From positions 1-64,000 of IMG/VR virus record IMGVR_UViG_3300020433_000002: a stretch of DNA of 64,000 nt; one strand, written 5' to 3'. This document shows positions 59,201 through 64,000 of this stretch, piece after piece. The translations under genes and the position numbers were made by a program. The number at the start of each line of letters is the position of its first letter. Position 1 is the first letter of the stretch. The stretch is from a virus. The notes below the pieces were generated by a model. That model did no database searches. It was not told the origin of the DNA and saw only the letters and a program-made list of their open reading frames with translations.

Positions 59201-61844
59201 CCCTAAAGCATCAAAATCTTATGCTTTAAGATCTCCTATTGGTGATGTTTCTACTAATGATCTTAAAAAGAGTTTGACCAGAGAAAGTACAGACTCCTTT
59301 ATTAAAGCATTGGGTATAGGTATTACTTTATCAAATGCTCCAACTGGTGCAAACCCAACACTAACCTTTAGTAGAAGACATGGATATGCAGGTATTGTAA
59401 CTGGATCTATAACTAATCAAGGTAATAGTTATGCTGATGGTGAATATTTCAACATAAAATTATTAAATTCCTCAATAAGTGGCCCTTGGAGAGGTGCTAC
59501 TGCTAGAGTAAGTATTGCTTCTAGTCAAATTACCAGTGTAGATATTCAATCAAAAGGTGCTGGATATGCTGCTGGTGATTTATATTTTGATCCAACATTT
59601 ATTGGTGGTGATGGAACTGCTAGATATTCAATTACAAATGCAGGTATTACATCTGCTGTTGGAAACGTAGCACAGTTTACTGGTATTGGTGTAACTCAAG
59701 ACCAGTACTTTAGAATAACTAGTGTTCCTAACGACACTCAGATTGCTATTGCTAAGACAGTTGGTGGCCCTGAGTTACAGGCAGGTCAATATGTATTTAA
59801 TACTGGTAGAGCAGTAGAAATTGATAGTAGTAGTTTTGATGTTACAACTGGAATAACAACATTCAATTGTGTAAACAGTCATGGTTTGGCTGCAGGTAAT
59901 AGTTTCACAATAGTTGATACAAATGAACACAATTTAGGCTCATATGTTGTTAACTCTGCTGTAGGTGTTACTACATTCAATGCAGTGACTGGAACTAGTG
60001 TAGGAGCTCCTGTATTTGCATATAAGTATGGTCTTAACTCTAACGAAAAACTTTCAGATAAATCTAATGAGAACCTAAGTGCACGTGCAGTACCTATCTT
60101 AGATAGTGAAAGTGCAACTACTATTGATTCAATTCCATCAAGTGGTATTACTACAGTTGCAGTAACAGGTGTTGATAATATAATTAGTAGATTCCCATAT
60201 GGTTCTTACATTCAAATCAATAGTGAGATAATGAGAGTTGCTTCCAAGACTATTGTTGGAAGTGATCAACTTCAAGTTATTAGAGGTGTATTTGCAACAG
60301 GTATCCAAACACACACTGCTGGTTCTGTAATTAAGAAGATTAAACCAATACCTGTTGAATTTAGAAGACCATCTATTCTTAGAGCATCTGGTCATACATT
60401 TGAATATCTTGGTTACGGGCCAGGAAACTACTCAACTGCACTTCCACAGGTTCAAGACAGAACTCTTACTGAGAAGGAAGAATTCTTAGTTCAGTCACAG
60501 GAAAAATCTGGTGGTGTTGTTGTTTACACTGGTATGAACAACAAAGGTGACTTCTATATTGGAAACCAGAAGAAATCATCTGCTACTGGTGAGGAGACAA
60601 CATTCGATACTCCAATTCCAACTGTAACTGGTGAAACACCTGCAAGATTAAGTGCTGTATTTGATGAAGTAACTGTTAAAGAAAGAATAGTTGTTGAAGG
60701 TGGTGACTCTGGAGACATTCTATCTTCCTTTGATGGCCCAACTACATTCAATAAGAGTGTTAAGATCAACAACCCTCTAAAAGTAACAGGTCAAACTCAA
60801 TTAGTTAGCCCTGTTGATTCAACCAGTAAAGAATCAGGTTCTCTTATAGTTACTGGTGGTGTTGGTATTGGTAGTAATCTCTTTGTTGCTGGTGAAAATG
60901 TTGCAATCTCAACTACAACTGGTGCAATTATTGTAGAGAAAGGTGGTGTTGGTATTGCTAAGAGCATACATGTTGGTGAAGGTGGTTTCTATGGTGGTGA
61001 GGTTCATGCTACTAAATTTGTAGGTGATGGAACTCTACTAACTGGTGTTGAAATGCCTGGTGGTTCAATAGGTACTGTATTCTATGATGGTAATTTGATT
61101 GGTTTCGGTGCAAGTACTGGAACTCCTGATATGCGGATTGGTCATGATGGAGCAAATTCTATAATTAAAGAGGAAGGTACAGGAAATCTATTCTTACAAA
61201 GTGATGGTAATGTAAAAATTACAAACGTTGGTGCAAGTCCAAGTAAGGTTTCTATTGATTGTAATACCGATGGAGCTGTACAAATAAACCATAACAACTC
61301 AATACGATTTAAGACTTACTCAGGTGGTGTTGAGATTGGTGATCAAACTTCTAATGGAAACATACGTGCTCGTGGTGATATTACTGCATACTATTCCTCT
61401 GACGCATCATTAAAAGATAATGTTCGTACTATTCATGATCCTCTTGAGAAAGTAATGCAAATTTCTGGTAATACATTTACTTGGAAAGAAAATGATGCTG
61501 GTCATGAAGGTGAGGATACTGGTGTAATTGCACAAGAAATTGAAGCACTTGGATTACCAGGAATTGTTATTACCAGAGAAAATGGTAAGAAAGCAGTTCG
61601 TTATGAAAAATTAGTTCCACTTCTTATTGAAGCAATTAAGGAACTTAGCACAAAACTTGAAGTGCTTGCTGCTACACCAGACATTATGGCTGCTGTAGGA
61701 ATGCTTAATGATATCACACAAGATAGAAATAAGATGATGGAAGAGAGATTGGAAAGGCAAAACCAATCTAAAAAGGATACTGGAAATCCTAATCAAGGCC
61801 CTGTCGGATGGTCGGAACCAATTCCACCCAAAGACGGAATATAA
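56205..61844 (+). CDS. Very large beta-helix fibre protein with S74 chaperone domain
   Basis: A 1879-residue structural protein. The N-terminus has a pectate-lyase-like beta-helix start (GNSLARPFKTVQRALLEAAR, TTIVLYPGEHIIDNRP). The middle contains GxGY-type modules (IQSKGAGYAAGDLYFDPTFI). Around residues 1545-1630 fibre linkers such as VTGGVGIGSNLFVAGENVAI and GDGTLLTGVEMPGG appear. The C-terminal 150 residues are a peptidase S74 chaperone domain (SSDASLKDNVRTIHDPLEKV), with candidate self-cleavage Ser1732 and Lys1737, then a helical tail. Likely a trimeric long fibre or baseplate-anchored adhesin. Confidence 0.82.
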   Translation: MPLNKLDNFIKNTEGRILYVSPSDLDSTDSISNEGNSLARPFKTVQRALLEAARFSYVKGRSNDEIAKTTIVLYPGEHIIDNRPGYRIFNENGVAKVQPAGGGTVSNALTTLDLNLTSNFDLTQADNILYKFNSVYGGIILPRGTSIVGMDLRKTRIRPKYVPNPTDPNVAHSAIFRMTGTCYFWQFSLFDGDDLGLVYTDPANFAKTASPIFSHHKLSCFEYADGINFVTLGNTTYDITDLDMYYAKIGNAYNVGSGREIESTQKYPADPLAFWPRRPEFEIVGAFAADPITLTSIRAGDEAGVTNVVTAKTSRAHGYNVGTPIKVRGVTPTNYNISATVTSVSNSDDTVFTYTLPNPPLTLIPGNTSAATVTVETDTVLGASPYVFNLSMRSVYGMNGMNIDGSKATGFKSIVVAQFTGISLQKDDRAFVKYNPVARTYDGISLASVVDGAALAAESSATATGEAYHLDSSAIYRKGWETAHIKLTNDAVAQVVSVFAIGFANHFLTESGADQSITNSNSNFGQLSLVSDGFKKNAFEKDNKAFITSIIPPRKIETTSKDLDWLAIDKAKTLAVGDNAKLFLDGYTSADILPPVNTQGFKVGAKVGDVLFLLVGGSERSAQILMPDGSSSVKEYRVSSVDELLDSFTIGTNTLDTGEKVVITSDDGDLPENITNTELYFAIRAGSNDIKLAASETDAIAGKAIDIAGGTNLRIFSRVSDKVSGDLGHPVQFDATEGQWYINTNNSSGSGGIYAALSTVGLIPEDVTTATFIKRIDDTRSLDEKVYKIRVVIPKELQNAKNPENGFVIQESSSTGARSDADFTFNNTLTTSDYEFDKNPRFIATCNSSSTTGICSIRSELPHNVTEGDTIIVKNVTDSVNTTGVANTGYNGTYKVLTVHNSMEFAYQPTTLHGLKSTNDTSQRDLTLPRFEKNNLQTNLYIYRALKISNYVQDKQDGVYHIYALSSDHTIDTEFLDYRYSQNVSDLYPQLDRDNPDDNPKASKSYALRSPIGDVSTNDLKKSLTRESTDSFIKALGIGITLSNAPTGANPTLTFSRRHGYAGIVTGSITNQGNSYADGEYFNIKLLNSSISGPWRGATARVSIASSQITSVDIQSKGAGYAAGDLYFDPTFIGGDGTARYSITNAGITSAVGNVAQFTGIGVTQDQYFRITSVPNDTQIAIAKTVGGPELQAGQYVFNTGRAVEIDSSSFDVTTGITTFNCVNSHGLAAGNSFTIVDTNEHNLGSYVVNSAVGVTTFNAVTGTSVGAPVFAYKYGLNSNEKLSDKSNENLSARAVPILDSESATTIDSIPSSGITTVAVTGVDNIISRFPYGSYIQINSEIMRVASKTIVGSDQLQVIRGVFATGIQTHTAGSVIKKIKPIPVEFRRPSILRASGHTFEYLGYGPGNYSTALPQVQDRTLTEKEEFLVQSQEKSGGVVVYTGMNNKGDFYIGNQKKSSATGEETTFDTPIPTVTGETPARLSAVFDEVTVKERIVVEGGDSGDILSSFDGPTTFNKSVKINNPLKVTGQTQLVSPVDSTSKESGSLIVTGGVGIGSNLFVAGENVAISTTTGAIIVEKGGVGIAKSIHVGEGGFYGGEVHATKFVGDGTLLTGVEMPGGSIGTVFYDGNLIGFGASTGTPDMRIGHDGANSIIKEEGTGNLFLQSDGNVKITNVGASPSKVSIDCNTDGAVQINHNNSIRFKTYSGGVEIGDQTSNGNIRARGDITAYYSSDASLKDNVRTIHDPLEKVMQISGNTFTWKENDAGHEGEDTGVIAQEIEALGLPGIVITRENGKKAVRYEKLVPLLIEAIKELSTKLEVLAATPDIMAAVGMLNDITQDRNKMMEERLERQNQSKKDTGNPNQGPVGWSEPIPPKDGI

Positions 61845-61847
61845 ATA
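61840..61847 (+). promoter_or_regulatory. T4-like late promoter
   Basis: A full TATAAATA overlaps the preceding stop and lies 19 nt before the ATG at 61867. Confidence 0.65.
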
Positions 61848-61866
61848 ACAATAAAATCTAGGCTCA

Positions 61867-63861
61867 ATGGCAAATTATAATAAGTCATTTAATTTCAGAA
61901 ATGGTGTACAGGTTGATAGTGATAACTTCATAGTCAACGCTAGTGGCTTGGTTGGAATTGGAACGTCAATTCCAATACGATTCCTAGATGTCCACGGAAC
62001 CTCTGCTCTGCGTGGTCAGACAGACGTTACTGGAATAACAAGTACTAGTGCTTTACGTGTTGCGGGAATCGCTACATTCCATGGTGATGTTGGTATAGGA
62101 ACCACAAATCCTACAGGTAATGCGTTAATGGGGAACACCAATGTACTTAATGTTGGTGTTGTAACTGCTAATTATTTCTATGGTAGTGGTTTGTATATGG
62201 ATGATATTGTCGGTTTCACAACCGATGGTTGGATTGTTCATCAAGCTAAAAATACTGTTGGTACAAGAACTGGTATTGCTACACACTTAAAGGTTGGTAT
62301 TGGAACAACTGAAGCAGATAATGCTTATGATTTAATGATTGGACAGAATCCAACAACTGCTGGTCTAGAAGGTATTGGATTTATAGGAGAGACAGGAGAT
62401 AGTTCAGGTTTTGGTAATCAAATAATAATGAGTGGCCAAATAAAGGCAAACTCTTTTGTTGGTATTGGTACTGAATTAACACAATTAAATGCAAGTTATC
62501 TTGCAAGTGGTACGATTAGTAATAATAGACTTCCAGTAATAGATAACACTAAGTTTCCTGATCCAACTATTCTTAATAGTGGTAATGGTACATTACGGGC
62601 TAAATTTGTAAACTTAGATGCGTCAGTAGGTGTTGTAACCGCAGGTATATTCACAGGTACATCTTCTAAATTCTATGGTCAGCATATTGGTGATGTAACT
62701 GGTAATGCCGATACTGCAACTACATTGAATAGTAATTCAAATGTAAAAACTTCTGGAACATTAGATGCAAGAACACAAGTTGGTGCAGCATTAAGTGTTT
62801 CTGAATCAATAGGTCTTTGTACATCATCCCCTAATGGTGAATTACATATATGTGGGGTTGATACAACTGGTGCAGCTACTATACAAGTAACAAGCCCTGA
62901 GCAAGCATCTCAATTAATCTTAGGATTAAATGCTAATGCACAGGATAATAACAATGGAATCCTTCAGTATGGTAATAGAAGTGCAGGGTTACCATATAGT
63001 CAGCCAGGTTCACTAGATCTTATTAACTATAGTAATGGTACTCATCAGGGTAATGTTAACTTCTACTGTGATGGTGGTGGTGTTGGAGTTAATACAGGAA
63101 GTTTCTACTGGCATGGTGATGGTTCTACTAGATTAGCGGCTCTTACTTATGAAGGTAATTTTGGTATAGGAGTTACAAATCCACAACTGAAGCTAGAAGT
63201 CAATGGTATAGGTACATTTGTAAGTAGTGCATTTGTTGGTTATGATCTTCAAGTTTCTAATGATTTGAGGGTTATGAGTGGTGTTGCAACTGCTCCTGCA
63301 TTTATAGGAAACTTCTATGGTGCGGATTCAACAAGTGTCGTTGACATTACATCTATTGGTTGTACAAACTTAAATGTAGCTGGTGTTACTACTATTAGTT
63401 ACATAAGTTTAGGTATTGGTGGTACTATCCTTATTGGTGACCAAATGCAATTATATGGTGATGCTGCTTCACAGGGGAATTTAATTATCTCTGATGGTAG
63501 TGGAGAAGGTGGTAATATGAGTTGGTTTGATGATAGTGGTTATCTTGGTATCAAAACTGATACTAATTATTCAGATGCTTCAGGGCCAGGTTCTATTGGA
63601 CTTGCTTGTGATCGAGGTGCAATATTCCGTACATTTATTGGTGTTGGTCGAACTAGCCCAACAGCTGGTGTTGACTTCTCAACTGCTAGTGACGACATCA
63701 CAAGAAGATTCATGGTGTTACCAAAACTTACTACTACCCAAAGAAATAACTTAGCTGGTGCAGCAGTCACTGATGGTGCCTTGATTTATAATATCACTAC
63801 AGATCATTTGCAGTTTTATAATGGATCTTCTTGGAGAGAAATAACTGATACATCCGCATAA
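61867..63861 (+). CDS. Tail fibre protein, 664 aa
   Basis: Starts MANYNKSFNFRNGVQVDSDN with VNASGLVGIGTSIPIRFLDV, a fibre attachment pattern. It has VGIGTTNP/ITNPQLKLEVNG repeats through the body, and a C-terminal tip FMVLPKLTTTQRNNLAGAAV followed by YNGSSWREITD, a motif widespread at phage fibre ends. Probably forms a trimeric fibre. It is headed by a TATAAATA promoter; the next structural gene starts three bases after the stop. Confidence 0.8.
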   Translation: MANYNKSFNFRNGVQVDSDNFIVNASGLVGIGTSIPIRFLDVHGTSALRGQTDVTGITSTSALRVAGIATFHGDVGIGTTNPTGNALMGNTNVLNVGVVTANYFYGSGLYMDDIVGFTTDGWIVHQAKNTVGTRTGIATHLKVGIGTTEADNAYDLMIGQNPTTAGLEGIGFIGETGDSSGFGNQIIMSGQIKANSFVGIGTELTQLNASYLASGTISNNRLPVIDNTKFPDPTILNSGNGTLRAKFVNLDASVGVVTAGIFTGTSSKFYGQHIGDVTGNADTATTLNSNSNVKTSGTLDARTQVGAALSVSESIGLCTSSPNGELHICGVDTTGAATIQVTSPEQASQLILGLNANAQDNNNGILQYGNRSAGLPYSQPGSLDLINYSNGTHQGNVNFYCDGGGVGVNTGSFYWHGDGSTRLAALTYEGNFGIGVTNPQLKLEVNGIGTFVSSAFVGYDLQVSNDLRVMSGVATAPAFIGNFYGADSTSVVDITSIGCTNLNVAGVTTISYISLGIGGTILIGDQMQLYGDAASQGNLIISDGSGEGGNMSWFDDSGYLGIKTDTNYSDASGPGSIGLACDRGAIFRTFIGVGRTSPTAGVDFSTASDDITRRFMVLPKLTTTQRNNLAGAAVTDGALIYNITTDHLQFYNGSSWREITDTSA

Positions 63862-63864
63862 ACT

Positions 63865-64000
63865 ATGGTATTACAAAGTTCTGGAGCAATCTCCTACAGC
63901 GACATCAAAAATGAGTTTGGTGAACCAACCAATAAAAATCTTGGTGCATATAGAGTTTCACAAACTATTGGTGGATTATCTAATAGACCTCTAGACACTG
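63865..64000 (+). CDS. Structural protein, N-terminal fragment (cut by window end)
   Basis: The first 45 codons are visible: MVLQSSGAISYSDIKNEFGE, then a segment ending GGLSNRPLDT at the window edge. The ISYSDIKNEFG pattern (SGxISxxxIxxEFG) is common at the start of phage tail-collar or fibre-associated proteins. The frame is open to position 64000. The length and C-terminal domains are unknown. Confidence 0.65.
   Translation, partial: MVLQSSGAISYSDIKNEFGEPTNKNLGAYRVSQTIGGLSNRPLDT

Overview
This window is part of the genome of a T4-like cyanomyovirus, a contractile-tailed phage of marine Synechococcus or Prochlorococcus. Evidence: a psbA tail followed by psbD (photosystem II D1/D2); T4 core genes gp32, gp33, gp59, gp4, gp48, gp53 and gp26; PhoH and ThyX; AT-rich DNA; and a recurring late-promoter motif (T/C)ATAAATA or CTAAATA 20-50 nt upstream of virion genes. 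I see no tRNA, insertion sequence, CRISPR array or integrase.

Layout. 1-1761: end of psbA, psbD and a 2OG-Fe(II) oxygenase-like gene, separated by two terminators. 1789-7733: tightly overlapping small genes around a metabolic pair, gcvP (glycine decarboxylase P protein) and purN (GAR formyltransferase), then another oxygenase, small membrane proteins and an HNH endonuclease. 7787-31086: about 23 kb of tail-fibre or adhesin genes, including three proteins built from 17-residue solenoid repeats, a subtilisin-like protease embedded in a structural protein, and a 2121-residue protein. 31136-34859: sulfotransferase, GT9-like glycosyltransferase, carbamoyltransferase and glutaredoxin. 34900-43518: replication and transcription region with two tandem glutamine-riboswitch-like aptamers before a DUF4278 (PirA-like) small protein, thyX, phoH, a PD-(D/E)XK nuclease, gp33, gp59, a DUF1825 protein and gp32. 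43550-46071 (minus strand): gp53, gp48, an unknown gene and gp4. 46106-54678: baseplate hub and tail-tube module, with a likely programmed -1 frameshift at the gp26/gp51 junction followed by tape-measure-like genes. 54683-64000: further fibre genes, the last cut by the window end.

How the genes fit together. The photosystem genes sustain light harvesting during infection. GcvP releases one-carbon units from glycine as methylene-THF, which ThyX consumes for dTMP and which, after conversion to formyl-THF, PurN consumes for purines, so the three phage genes bracket one folate pool. The riboswitch/DUF4278 unit suggests the phage senses glutamine and acts on the host PII nitrogen-control network. 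Late genes appear to be driven by the gp33-dependent TATAAATA promoters, while sigma70-type extended -10 promoters (TGnTATAAT) precede gp32, the sulfotransferase operon and a small-gene cluster at 55.5 kb.

The observations I rate most worth checking are the tandem glutamine aptamers with the PirA-like gene, the gp26 frameshift signal, the gcvP-purN-thyX logic, the protease-bearing fibre protein, and the opener-array-cap cassette structure (with an inserted cupredoxin-like domain) of the giant fibre gene at 18765-23624.
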